Positions 1-11,229 of a stretch of 48,607 bases of DNA are shown here, in pieces. Under the pieces are notes generated by a model that was given only the letters and a program-made list of their open reading frames with translations, was not told the origin of the DNA and made no database searches. A program made the position numbers and the translations under genes. Source of the stretch: Chromera velia (lineage: Eukaryota; Sar; Chromeraceae); the NCBI GenBank assembly GCA_018398765.1, contig JAHBMJ010005686.1, forward strand, positions 1 through 48,607, given 5' to 3'. The stretch's first letter is position 1. Every line of letters begins with the position of its first letter.

Positions 1-120
1 TATATTCCTGAATATATTCCTGATTATATTACTTTTGAAGTGAGTAACTAGTGAATAAATATATTCCATGATTAAACACCTTTATCATCATCATGGTGTA
101 CCAACTTTTTATATTCTGTG

Positions 121-1120
121 TAAAGACTTTATTATATGGTACTTTCCATCCAGTAGCTAGAAGACTTTCAAATTCAGGGATTTTTGGACTCAAAGTGAGG
201 ATGAAGACAATTTAGAAGATTGAAGTTTGGAGACAAGGTAAGAGATATGAAAAACTTATGCAGACCTAGGGGTAATTTTCAAACAAAAAAACAAACAAAC
301 AAAAACACCCTCTGGACTATTTTTTTTTTTTTCCACAACCATGGGGAGGATGCAAAAAAACTAGGGAACCACACATTTCTTACATGAAAACAAACAAAAA
401 AAAAATAAAAAAGTGAAAATGACTTTTTTTTTTTAAATTATACCCCTAGATGCAGGCATACCACTAGAACTGGTGCATTGCAGCCCTATTACTCTGGCTG
501 CCGTCATCATATGCATGTTCTGTCATACTCTGGCGGTAAGGAGTATGACAGAAGCTTTATTGTCATTATAGTTGACAAGTTAATTGTCATTCAACTCTTA
601 AGAAAACTACCTCCCTGAACCTAAGTACCACTTGAAAGTTCAAGCCGCATTTTGGGATAAGCTTGAAAGTCCGCGCCGCAGGCACAGATCATTCACAGTA
701 TCTTGAAAGTCTGACTCAAAAGCCGCATATCCAAACGGTGTTTTGAATGTCTACACTGCAGTTATGGATGGTCTCTTGAAAAACGATGCCGCAGATAGAG
801 ATCATCTTGATTATATTTTTTCAAGTAGCACTTAGGTTTAGGGAAGTTAAGAAAATAATATTAGAATCTTTTAAGAAGAGGTTTGAAGTTAAAGTTTGAT
901 ATTGTGCAATTCTATTATAATCAAAGTAAATCAAAGCTCCGAGTTAACGTGTTAAGTTTATATAAGTTTGCAATCTTGCGACGTGCGAATTGAATTTTCC
1001 CAGATTTTAGATCTGTCGTCATCGAATCTGACATAAAAAAAAATCATCATTCAACACTACTGGGGGGGTTGCAGCAAGTCAGGCCCCTTACGACCATTAT
1101 AATACCGATGGTGACTGGCA
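121..1120. repeat. Anonymous repeat R1, copy 1
   Basis: This AT-rich block has no convincing coding capacity. Its start (from 121) is repeated with scattered substitutions from about 1130, so two R1 units lie in tandem. Its later part (about 450-600 and 856-1118) is repeated at 3395-3784 and continues at 6712-6775. Copy 1 is interrupted only by the MITE at 607-846. It serves as the reference that shows where younger elements inserted into copy 2. Confidence 0.7.
607..846. mobile_element. 240-bp MITE with 9-bp target duplication
   Basis: Terminal inverted repeats of about 27 bp (left CTCCCTGAACCTAAGTACCA from 611; right, read in reverse, CTTCCCTAAACCTAAG from 846) enclose a non-coding core. 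The direct repeat TTAAGAAAA lies immediately outside at 598-606 and 847-855. The paralogous sequence at 3560-3610 has a single TTAAGAAAA (3572-3580) and no element, which is an empty site. A 9-bp duplication fits Mutator-type or similar DNA transposons. No transposase is present, so movement would need one in trans. Confidence 0.8.
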
Positions 1121-1124
1121 GTGT

Positions 1125-1406
1125 ATAAAGTCTTTATTATATGGTACTTTCCACCTAGTAGCTAGAAGACTTTCAAATTCAGGGATTTTTGGACTCAAAG
1201 TGAGGACGAAGACAATTTAAAGGATTGAAGTTTGGAGATAAGGTAAGAGATATGAAAAACTTATGCAGACCTAGGGGTAATTTTCAAATAAAAAAACAAA
1301 CAAACAAAAACACCCTCTGGACTATTTTTTTTTTTCCACAACCATGGAGGGGATACAAAAACACTAGGGAACCACATATTTCTTATATGAAAACAAAAAA
1401 AAAAAA
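1125..1406. repeat. Repeat R1, copy 2, first segment
   Basis: This segment matches 121-400 (starting TAAAG.CTTTATTATATGG). At about 1406 the similarity stops inside an A-rich stretch and resumes at 3336. The block 1407-3335 therefore interrupts R1. Confidence 0.65.
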
Positions 1407-1710
1407 CCGTTGTGTGCCACTGTATTGGCGTTCCATCGCGGAACCCGAATCTACGGTGGTAACAGTATATCCCGAATGAGTTCTCAAGTTTACTCTCGTG
1501 CATATGTAGAGGCCACGGCTAAATCAACCATGATAAGCAGAAAATTGATTTCTGCCCGCTCTAATAGAAGTGTATCAAAATGGTTAAAGTCACTCTGTTC
1601 TAGCTATTTGTCTAGCTGTTCGTTGTACTAACAGTCCTTAGACTCTTAATGGCCGATTCACCTCCCATCATTCATGCTAGCCACCTTTAGCTGCGCTGCT
1701 GCATATAACA
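1407..1710. repeat. Repeat R2, copy a
   Basis: A repeat of about 300 bp beginning GTTGTGTGCCACTGTATTGG and ending near TGCTGCATATAAC. It is matched along its length by 3047-3335 and over its first half by 1711-1858. No open frame is shared among the copies, so it looks like a short interspersed non-coding repeat. Confidence 0.6.
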
Positions 1711-1858
1711 TGGTGTTGTGTGCCACTGTATTGGCGTTCCATCGCGGAGCCTAAATCTGCGGTAGCAACGGCATGTCCCGAATGAGTCCCCAAGTTCGCG
1801 CTCGTGCATATGCGGAGGCCACGGCTAAATCAACTATGATAGGCAGAAAACTGCAGCT
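1711..1858. repeat. Repeat R2, copy b (truncated)
   Basis: Directly abuts copy a in the same orientation and repeats its first 150 bp or so. Similarity ends at about 1858 (after ...GGCAGAAAACTGC). Confidence 0.6.
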
Positions 1859-2268
1859 CTGACGGAGTGAAAGGAGAGGGAGTAGGGCCGCGTGTATGTC
1901 TCCAGGATTTTTTTTACTCCGTTTCTTCTTTCTCTCTCTCATGTGCATCATTTCGCTTTTTATATGCAACATTTCATTTTTTATGAGGTTTTCTTTCTGT
2001 TTTTGTGCCGCCGCGGTTGCGGGACAGAAAAGATAGGCTTTGATGTCAAGTATAGGAAGCATCCCGCGTGGGTTCTATCCTTCTCCTAGGTAACGGCTCG
2101 ATCACCGCTTAATAGAAAGCTTGACACCAGACCCTCGACTTCCCTGTTTCACTCTAAATCCACCGTTCTCATCTAAATTCACTCATGGTCCTTCTTTCTA
2201 CACTCTTCTCTATCTAATCCATCGACGACTGTCTTTGCTATCCTAGAGCACCACAAACGTCCACCTAC

Positions 2269-2863
2269 TAGGGAGGGGCACTCTGGAAGGTTATGGTAGA
2301 TTTTGAGCCCAAAATAACATAAAATATGAACAGAAACAAATTTTTGCGAGCCAGTCCGGCAACCTGGAGCTCTACTTGGTTATATTACGTTGAAATCTGA
2401 TGTTTTTGAAGTGTAAGCTACATGGTTACTTTGGGTTACCCCCTTTTTATCTTTTTCATACAAAGAGGTTACAGGTTACCCGGTTACGAGCATTTTAAGC
2501 TTAGTTACATAGGATTATTGTAACCGACCAAATTTTTAACTTTTAAAAATATTCAAAATGATGTTTAGAACATGTTTGAATGCTTCTTGAGGGAGGTTAC
2601 TTCATTTTTGAGGGGGGTCAAAAAAGGTTACGAGTTACCCGGTTACGGGGGGTTTGGGGGCAAAAAGAGTATGACACATCATTTTTCATCATTTTTGACC
2701 ATAACCTGAATTGTTTCACAATCTTGAAGCCAGTTTTGTGAGTAACCAAACGTAACTAATCGATTGGCACCACTTTTGACTGATGATTACATGTCACAGG
2801 TTGTAGGGGGGGGGGTATAGGGTCAGTAACCATGGTGTAACCGGCTGAAGTGCCCCCCCCTAA
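2269..2863. mobile_element. 595-bp TIR element with 9-bp target duplication
   Basis: The left end TAGGGAGGGGCACT and the right end, read in reverse, TTAGGGGGGGGCACT are imperfect inverted repeats that continue inward (GGAAGGTTATGG versus CCGGTTACACCATGG). The direct repeat TCCACCTAC flanks both sides, at 2260-2268 and 2864-2872. The interior is rich in GGTTAC/GTTACC motifs and has no transposase. The 9-bp duplication again suggests a Mutator-like non-autonomous element. Confidence 0.65.
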
Positions 2864-3046
2864 TCCACCTACGTCCACCCTCCCTCTTGCATTCATTGCA
2901 TCCCTCATTGATAATCGCATCGGATTCCATCGTGCCTCAGAGTCTTTTTATGCTTCGATCATGCTTATCCCATCATCATTCACTCACTCATAAACTCGTC
3001 TATTTTGTGTATCTGTAAATAAAGAAGAGAAAAAAAGGTAGTCGGC

Positions 3047-3335
3047 CGTGTTGTATACCGCTGTATTGGCGTTCCGTCGCAGAGTCCGAATCTACGGTGG
3101 CAATGGCATATCCCGAATGAGTCTCCAAGTTTGCGCTCGTATATATGTGGGGGCTATGGCTAAAGCAACCGTGATAGGTGGAAAATTGATTTCTGCCCAC
3201 TCTAATAGAAGTGTATCCAAATAGTTGAAGTCACTGTCTTCTAGCTGTTCATTGTACTGACAGTTCTTGGACTCTTAACGGCCGATTCACTTCCCATCAT
3301 TTACGCTAGCCACCTTCAGCTGCACTGCTGCATTT
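3047..3335. repeat. Repeat R2, copy c
   Basis: Matches 1407-1710 throughout, with many substitutions, ending TGCTGCATTTAAC. It is followed at once by the resumed R1 copy 2. Confidence 0.6.
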
Positions 3336-3784
3336 AACAAAAACAAAAAACAAAAAAGTGAAAATATTTTTTTTTTTTTGAAAATTATATCTTTAGATGC
3401 AGGCATACCACTAGAACTGGCGTATTGCAGCCCTATTAGTCTCGCTGCTGCTAGCGCTGCCGGGCAGCTGCCCTCACCACATGCATGTTCTGTCGTACTC
3501 TGGCGGTAGGGAGTATGAGAGAAGCTTTATTGTCATTGTAGTTGCATGATAAGTTAATTATCATTCAACTCTTAAGAAAACAATACGAGAATCTCTTAAG
3601 AAGAAGTTCAAAGTTAAAGTTTGATATTGTATAATTTTGTTAATCAAAGTAATTTTTAAAATCAAAGCTCCGAGTTGACGTGCTAAGTTTATATAAGTTT
3701 GCAATCTCGCGATACGCGAATTCCAAGATTTTGGATCTGTCATCATCGGATCTGACATAAAAAAAAATTATTATTCACCACTAC
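3336..3784. repeat. Repeat R1, copy 2, middle segment
   Basis: Matches R1 copy 1 from about 395 to 1058, without the MITE. It ends at ACTACTG exactly where the LINE tail (a TGA/TCA trinucleotide run) starts. Confidence 0.65.
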
Positions 3785-4036
3785 TGATGATGATGATGAT
3801 GATGATTGAGGGTTAAATCCTAGATTTAGCGATACCAAATCCTAAGCCACTAGCAAGGCTTTGAGGACAACCCAGAGTACACATTCATGGGGGGAAGGGA
3901 TGAGGAAGCCTGCATGCCAATCGGATCGATTCACCTCAATTTGCCTTATCAACAGAATGGACCTTCTTGAGACAGTCGGCTATAGCTTTGGAACCGCTTT
4001 TAGGCAGGATTGTGCACAATAGCAACACCATATCCT

Positions 4037-4618
4037 TCATTGAATCATTTTCTTCTCATTATCAGAAGTGCCCCTCCTGGTTGCACCTGCAACGTGTTGT
4101 GCGATCTGTATTCTTATGTCAATGGGCGCTTTCTGCTTCGCAATTTCGTACAGTTCTTTCAGCCTGTTCCGTTCCCTTTCTGTATCCTCACATTCCGTCA
4201 GGACATGAACCTCATCTTTGATCACACGCGAGGGAGACAAACATTTATCGCACAGCCGTTCCGGTTGGGTTCTATCTATATCTCCCCCTGTGAGAGCCCT
4301 GAAAAGCGTACGGAAGCCTGCGGAGGACTGCAACAGACTTTTTGGCAGAGGTTCAATACTGCACTCTATCATTTCACTTCTCAGACGCCATTTCCTTTCA
4401 CTCAGAAGGTGCATGGCCAAACGCTGTCTGGTCGGATTCTCTAATTGGAAAGGCGAGAGATTTGCAAGGCAGGGGAAAATTCCGTCTCTGTCTCTAACGT
4501 TTCTAGTTTCTTTTTTTAACCAGACGGACAGCCAGGCACCCTCTACGATCTTTTTTGCCGCCCTTTTCCTTCTGCCCTTGCCCTTCCTTTTAAACTTGTC
4601 CCCCACCGTGTTTGGCAA
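4037..4618 (-). pseudogene. LINE C-terminal region with Cys/His motif
   Basis: An open stretch of 193 codons on the minus strand. It has a basic start followed by a segment with LCDKCLSPSRVIKDEVHVLTEC, that is C-x2-C...H-x4-C. This zinc-binding motif is typical of the region after the reverse transcriptase in many LINEs (family knowledge). It ends about 250 bp before the element's tail. The frame is separate from the RT fragments, so it is no longer one intact protein. Confidence 0.6.
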
Positions 4619-4939
4619 TGGAGGCTACAAAAGGAAGCAATCTAATGGAACGGCCGGCCATTTTACTGTCTTAACGAAGGGTTCACACAAGCCAGCCAAG
4701 CACTCATTCCACACTGCCCAGGGTAGAGCATGGTCGATCGATTTGATGCATTAGATGGAGCCCCCACTCAACTTACCAAGTAGAGAACTGAATGGCTTGA
4801 GAGAGAGAGAGAGAAGGGAAGGTGAAACAAACTTTAAGGAGTGATGGGAGAGACTAAAACAACATCGAACAAAACATAACTGTAATGCACCGAGGCAGGC
4901 AATATCTGTCTTTCTCAGTCCATACAGCGTAACTGGCAG

Positions 4940-6543
4940 CTAGAAGGCCTTGAAAAAAAGAATTTTAGAAAAGGGAGAAACAAAGCCCAGAGAAGAAAGA
5001 GTACTAAACACAGCCCCCAATGCCTTCTCTACCATCTCAATGCGGGCTTTGACTGTCTTGCTAAGGTCCCCGCCCTCAAAAACCCAGTTGCCTAAATACT
5101 TATATTTACTCACCGCTTCCACTGGTCTGCCTTCATAAAGAAAAGGGGTCTGGGGCACTAGGTCGGGGTAGGGGGAGGAGAGATGCATAACTTTTATCTT
5201 CTTTAAATTCACCTTCAGACCATGCTCCTTACAATAGTCTTCGAGGCGAGACAGGCATTTCTACAAGTTTGAAGCACTGTGAGCAAACAGAACAAGGTCG
5301 TCAGCATATCCAATACTTTTGATTAAAACATCAGACAGTCTAACAGGAGTCTCTCTATCAGTACCTCCAGCCAAGCTTTGATTCCTGTTTTTATTATTGG
5401 AGCTGACAGACTTATGCAGATTGTTGATGAAAAGAAGAAAGAAGAACAGAGAGAGAGGTCCCCCTGGATCACCTTGTTTTACTCCTCTGCCTTTTGAGAA
5501 GCATTCTGTTGCCCTATCTACCCGAGCCTTCACCTGACTATACATCGAATGAATCATCCAAATATCGGCTCAGCTTACTCCTTCCTCCCTGAGCCTCTTT
5601 AACATTTTAACCCGAGGAACTGTATTAAACGCCTTGTTGAAATTAACAAACGCGGCAATCAGAGGGCTCTTCTTCTTTTTGGAGCTGAGAATTAACAAAG
5701 ACAGAGCAGCGAAGGCCTCCTTTGTCCCTACCCCCTGTCTGAAACCAAGCTGCCTTTCGTTAATTTTCACTTCCTTCCTGATTTTTAAATGCATCAATAA
5801 AGCAAAAATCTTACCCAGAAGCCCCACAATGTGGATCGGGTGCCATTCGTTACAGTCGAGACTCGGTGGGCCCTTGGGGACGGCCAAAAAGAAAAAAGGT
5901 GAAACAAATTAAAAAAGACAAAGAGCAGCAAGCAGGAGAGAGGAGAAAAACCAAAACATAACAAGAAGTGACAGGGGCTAACCCCATCCAAACCCAATGC
6001 CTTCTTTGGGTCAATTCCTTTCAGCGTTTCCTCAATCATGTGTAGAGAGAAGGCGGGCTGAGAAGGAGGGGGGAAGACCAGACCAACAGGTGCAGGTAAA
6101 AGACCAGAACCGTCGAAGACCCCTGCCCAGAACTGAGTGAAAGAAGATATAGCGGGTTTATTATCCCCTCCCCTCTGTGTTTTGAATTTTCTGTTCTATT
6201 ATCAAACTTTTGAGGGGTTAACTGCTGCTTCTCTAGCTAGTTTCTCTGCTGTCTGTTACTCAAGCTTATTTCTTTTTGCTGTAAACAGTCGAGCTCTTTC
6301 CCTTCTCAGTTTGACACATTCTTTTCGTAGAGGGTGGGAAGGGTTCGGGACATGTCTTGCCTTTTCGTCTGCCTCCTTCACCTTCAAATATATCAGGCGG
6401 CATTGTGGGTCCCACCAAGCCTGACGGGTGCTCTGCTTTCTCCTAGATTGTCTTCTCTTCTTGGATGCCTTTCCCCCGTCTACCACTGCACCCAATTTGC
6501 TGTCTGCCAGCCTTTCTTCCCAGAAAAGACCCAACTGTTCCAA
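4940..6543 (-). pseudogene. LINE reverse transcriptase, broken
   Basis: Minus-strand fragments in order: a basic linker with WWDPQC (6543-6256); DPKKALGLDGVS (near 6000); VPKGPP, EWHPIHIVG, QLGFRQGVGTKEAF and AAFVNFNKAFNTVPR (5887-5570); GVKQGDPGGPLSLFF and IGYADDLVLFAHS (5557-5261); and a thumb-like segment with YKYLG (5212-4940). These are the RT finger and palm motifs in canonical order. The YADD pair is intact, but in motif A both aspartates expected in F.DF.KAFD are Asn. The fragments lie in different frames, so the gene is dead. Confidence 0.8.
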
Positions 6544-6711
6544 TTACTCAAGATAAGAAGCCTTGCTGAGAGAGTTCGGGGGGGGAGTGGTTGTAGGGGA
6601 GGGGGTGGTAGGTCAGGGGGAGGTGGGATAGGGGGAACAACTTGACCTCCCTCATGCAGTTCGTTTACCCCTCTGTCGAACAGGCTGAGAAAAACCGTCT
6701 CTATCAAACGG

Positions 6712-6775
6712 AGGAGTTACAGCAATTCAAGCCCTTTACGACCATTATAACGACGATGGTGACTGGGAGTAAATA
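6712..6775. repeat. Repeat R1, copy 2, end segment
   Basis: GAGTTACAGCAATTCAAGCC followed by CTTTACGACCATTATAACG matches 1064-1118 and completes R1 copy 2 on the far side of the LINE. Confidence 0.65.
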
Positions 6776-6879
6776 CTAAATGATTAAATAGGGAGAGAAA
6801 GCTAAGAAAACAAACGCATGGGGAGTGTTTTTTTGCTAGTGCCGGGGCTATATTACTGCTGCGCAGGCACCGATAAAAG

Positions 6880-7760
6880 AGAATAACCAAATGATAGTCA
6901 AATGGAATGCAGAGCTAGATCTCCATGATGGTAGAACTACTTCATGAAATAATCTATCCATCTCAGCGGAGCATCCTTGTATCCCCCCTCACGCCGGTGT
7001 GTATACGGATGGACGTTGACTGGGAGAAGACGCGGAAACGGCCAAACAAAGATGGAAGAATCCCTCTCCAATCCTCCCCCCCAAAGAGGTGCTTCCGAAA
7101 CCTTGCCTCCTCAATGATCTGGCAAGCAGACAAGCAAATTCTAGTAGCGATGGTGTGGCACTCCCAGTTCTTGGTGGCCCCCAAAGCAGGTGCGAGCAGA
7201 TGGTACACTGACGGCTCAGTGCAGTCTTAGCAGCAACTGGTGGCAGCTGGTGGATGGGTAGCTCATGGTGAAGTGGCGGCGATCATGCTGCTAGAGATCC
7301 TTGGACACTTGTTCAAGCTTGTTGAGGTGGTTAGAGATGAAGGTCCGAAGAGCATGAGGGGAGATTGGGGACTCCATGCGTCCATAATGGTGTCGTCCGC
7401 AAGCAAAGTCTACAAGTGTAACACGGCATCTCCCAGTGAAAACCTGCTGTCGGAGCGACTGCAGATCCATCCGATCTCCACTTCTGCTACAAGAAAAAGA
7501 AATAGCTACCAAAACATTCCGCTATTCCAATTCTCACTGGAACAGGCGGCTTCCAATTTGTAGAAGAGTGGAGGAAAAGACTGTTGGAGAAAGATACGGA
7601 GATGGAAGTGATCATTGCGGTCATTGACTGACCGAAACAGGATACAACAGAGCGCTGTCAACCGTAAAAGAGAATGACCAAATGATGGTCATCGGGAATG
7701 CAGAGCTAGATCTCCATGATAGTGGAACTACTTCATGAAATAGTTTGTCCAAGGCAGAGT
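6880..7760. repeat. Direct-repeat pair flanking about 700 bp
   Basis: The stretch 6880-6960 (AAAAGAGAATAACCAAATGA..., GCAGAGCTAGATCTCCATGA) recurs in the same orientation at 7662-7752 with about 10% differences. The enclosed sequence has only short open frames without recognisable domains. The pair could be remnants of long terminal repeats or a simple duplication; nothing decides between these. Confidence 0.4.
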
Positions 7761-8597
7761 AGAATGAATAGCCGAAAGGCGTTCGATCAGTTAGTGCTGC
7801 ACGAGGTAGATCGATCTGAACTAGCTAGTGCTGAATGCGCGCGGCACAAATCGTACAAAATCGAATGCGCACGCGGCAATCCTATCCCGGCCAGCACGGC
7901 GCTTCGGCACTGCGCGGTATGGCCTGTACGCTCAGCCCGCTGGGTCCAGAAGTAAGCATGGATACGCGGTAGGCTGGTACCCTATACTTCAACTCCGATC
8001 GAGGGACACTGGCGGCGATTGAGAGTAAATGGATCGAGAGCCTAAAGTTTAAAACTAAACTTCTAGTTTGAACCGAATTCATTTAAAATCTATTAATCTA
8101 AAAGAAAAAATAAAATAGGTAAAAGACTACGCTAAAATTTATTTCAAAAAAAAAAAATCCCCTTAAAGTTGTGATGAATTTGTCTCTTGCCGCGACGTCG
8201 GTTTCGAAAACATGTTTGAATTTGTTGTTCGGGACCGCGTGCCAGGCGTAGACGGCAGCATTCTGCGGACGGGATCTGCATGCATACGGAGGAGGCTTGT
8301 TTATGGTTGTCCAAAATTTGTCCAACTCTTGGAATCTCTTGGAGCGCGCATCTTGGAGCCATCAGCAAACCGTCTCTCCTCACGTCTTCTGCTTTGCTGG
8401 GTTGCGCCTGTTCTTGTCGGGCTGATGTTTTCTTCCCCGCTCTTGCGACACGTCTGCCCTTGCATGGTTTCGCAATCACAACCAAAATCAGAACGAGGAA
8501 AGTAAGGCTGATACTGTGAATCGTGCGTTAGATCATCCGCAAGTTCCAGTCTCCTTCGTTCTTCTCTTGATCACCTTACTGGCTTGATTTTGTCGCC
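7761..8597. other. Upstream flank of the RING/TRAF gene, no gene seen
   Basis: I see no supported coding region here. It contains a GC-rich patch (about 7880-8020) faintly reminiscent of 5S rRNA internal promoter sequence, an A-rich tract (8101-8157), and the presumed promoter of the gene starting at 8598. No TATA motif is obvious near the start codon. Confidence 0.4.
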
Positions 8598-11149
8598 ATG
8601 CCTCGACTGCCCATTGCACAGGTAGCGAACGCTGACGAAGCGGAGCACCTTCAGTGTGCCATCTGCTTCGAGATACCTGAAGACCCCCGGGTTGTCACTT
8701 GTCGTTCCATGCACATGTTCTGCAACAAGTGCATCAAACCCTGGGCGAAGCAAAAGCAGCAGAAGTCGTGTCCCTGCTGCCGGGGGACTTTTAGTGAAAT
8801 CAGAGATCCCCCCCTTGCCTTGAAGAACACCCTTCAGAAGACAAAGTACCAGTGCCAGCACAAAGGAGACGGCTGCAAGTTTGTGGGGACAGTGGAGGAA
8901 GTGGTCGAACACCAGAAGACGTGCCCTGAGGCCCCTGTAACGTGCGAAGTTCCAAATTGCGACAAGACGCTGAAGAGAAAGGCCATGGAGTCTCATAAGT
9001 CGAACAAGACACAGAAGCAGAGACACGAACGGTTGAATAAAGAGGAAATCGACAGACTGAAGGCGGAACCTGGCAAGGGTGGGTCAAACAGAGCTTTGTC
9101 ATGACTGTCGTCTCATGCAGGGATTGTTTGTGCATTTCTGTCTTCCCGTAGTTCTGGCGTACCAGATGGTGCCAACTCTCCTGTCTCATGCACTCTGTCT
9201 GCAGATTCCCTTCTGACGGTGATTCGTTTCCCCAACTTCGAAAGCAGAATGGGCACGCTGAGGAAAGGGAGCCGTCTCCAGAGTTGCGATGTGGTCTTTC
9301 AGGTCGGCGCTTCCTTCCTTCCTTCCTTCCTTCCTTCCTTTCTTCCTTCCTCTCCTCCCTTCTTTTCTTCTTTCCTTCCTTCCTTGCTTCCTTCCTTTCT
9401 TCCTTCCTAAAACCCTCTTTTCCTTCCTTCCTTCCTTCCTTCCTTTCTTCCTTCCTAAAACCCTCTTTTCCTTCCTTCCTTCCTTTCTTCCTTCCTAAAA
9501 CCCTCTTTTCCTTCCTTCCTTCCTTCCTTTCTTCCTTCCTAAAACCCTCTTTTCCTTCCTTCCTTCCTTCCTTCCTTCCTTTCTTCTTTCCTTCCTTCCT
9601 TCACTCACTCACTCACTGCTCGCTCACTGACTCATTCACTCACTCACTTTATTCATTCATTCATTCATTCATTCAGTCAGTCAGTCAGTCAGTCAGTCAG
9701 TCAGTCATCTGTTCCTTTCGCACAGAGAAACTGCGGCAGGGAGTGGCGGACGCCCTCGTGCAAGATCTTAAGAGCGTTTAGCAAAGCCGTTCCAAAGATA
9801 GCGTCCCGGTTCAGTCGATCCGTCCTGCATCTTTCTTTCCCTTTCCTTTCTTGTGGAGACTGCATGCAGGGAGAGCGCTTTTGCATCGAGCTGATACCCA
9901 AAGGGAGAGAGCGGAAAGAGGCGTCGCTGTGGATGTACAATACAGGGGGGCTCTCGGGCAAGCTGTCCGTAACCGTGGCTGTCGGTGTTGTAGGGGGCTC
10001 TACGGAGGTGACGCAAAACCATGTTTGGGAAAGAAAGCCCGAAGACATTGTGTGGGACGCGCGTGGTTGGCAGAGTTTCTGTACAACGGAGGAGCTTATC
10101 TCTGCTGCACGAACAACCGAGGACGGGGCACTGGAACTGCGTCTTCGCCTGTCTGGACCCTCAAAACCTGTACTCGATGTGACTGAGGAAGCCATGCGCG
10201 AAGTCGGAGAAGGTGAGCACGCACACAATTCAGCGCTCATGAGCCCGGTGAGGATAAATAAGCATGGTTGTTTTGTTGGTCCATCCTGGCTTGCAACCTT
10301 TTGGTCTTTCTTGGCCTTTCATTCTGGGCTCATTTTCTTCCTTTCCTTCTTACGTTTCTTCGTTTCTTTTTCGTCCCCCTCCTCTTTCCTTTCTTTCCCC
10401 TCCTCTTTCCTTTCTCCCCCTCCTCCTTCCTGTATTCCCCAGACTGGTGCTCTTCCTTTCTGTCCAGGGTTTCTGTTCTAAGATGTTCCTCGCGTTCCTG
10501 CTGACCCTTCCCTGAACATCAGAAAAAAAAACAAAAGTACACCCGTGACGCACCCCGTGCGTGGCCTGTTGTCGAAAAGAGACCCTTACCCTCTCAGATG
10601 TCTTTTTTCTTTGTCTGGGTCAATTTCAGGTTGAGGAACAGAAGATCGATAGCTTAGTTCTCTTTCTTTGTGTTGGCCTCTGCATGCATGTGCTGCCTCG
10701 CATGTTTGGATCAATACTCAGGAGTCCCTCCTGCCTGAGCGTATTGCTGGGGCTAGATTGACAGCCCACTGGTCTTCTTTCGACTAGAGCAAAGCTACTC
10801 ACTCCATTCCGCTGTGCATGCATTGACTTTGAATGCCACCACTGCGCGTTTTCAACTTCAGCTCCGTCTTCACTTATGCCCTCACTTCTCCGCCCTTCAC
10901 TCTAGTCCAATTGTCTGCCGCATGTGCCTCCTCTGCATGCGGTTTCCTTCTCTTCTTGTGCAGACAGTCTGGGTGTGAAGGTGACCTTCTCCAAATTCGC
11001 TGCGCGGGCGCTTGACTGTCCCCGAAGAATGCCATTCGAGAGCGACGCGTTCCTTTTTCGGGTCAGCAGAGGCTCCACCAGGCGATCATCTTTTCTGCGG
11101 GATTCTGTGAGCTTGATGCTCTGTGTGTGTGTGTGTGTGTGTGTGTGAG

Positions 11150-11229
<80 letters not shown>

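Larger units (their letters stand above)
3785..6711 (-). mobile_element. Degenerate non-LTR retrotransposon (LINE), 5'-truncated
   Basis: About 2.9 kb read on the minus strand. The 3' end is a (TCA)n-type tail at 3785-3807. Upstream in reading order lie the C-terminal Cys/His segment, the reverse transcriptase and a basic linker. No endonuclease domain is found, so the element is probably 5'-truncated, as is usual after target-primed insertion. The flanks (up to 3784 and from 6712) are contiguous in R1 copy 1 at 1058-1064, which defines both ends. Frameshifts and stops split the coding region. Confidence 0.8.

Noticed and set aside
6960-7230. RNase H-like YTDG words on the plus strand (near 7000 and 7210)
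   Set aside because: They are isolated four-residue matches in short broken frames, with no following RNase H motifs.
7880-8020. Possible 5S rRNA gene or 5S-derived SINE (GAAGTAAGCATGG, GGTACCCTATACTT)
   Set aside because: Only short words agree; the helices of 5S rRNA cannot be laid out and the spacing is wrong.
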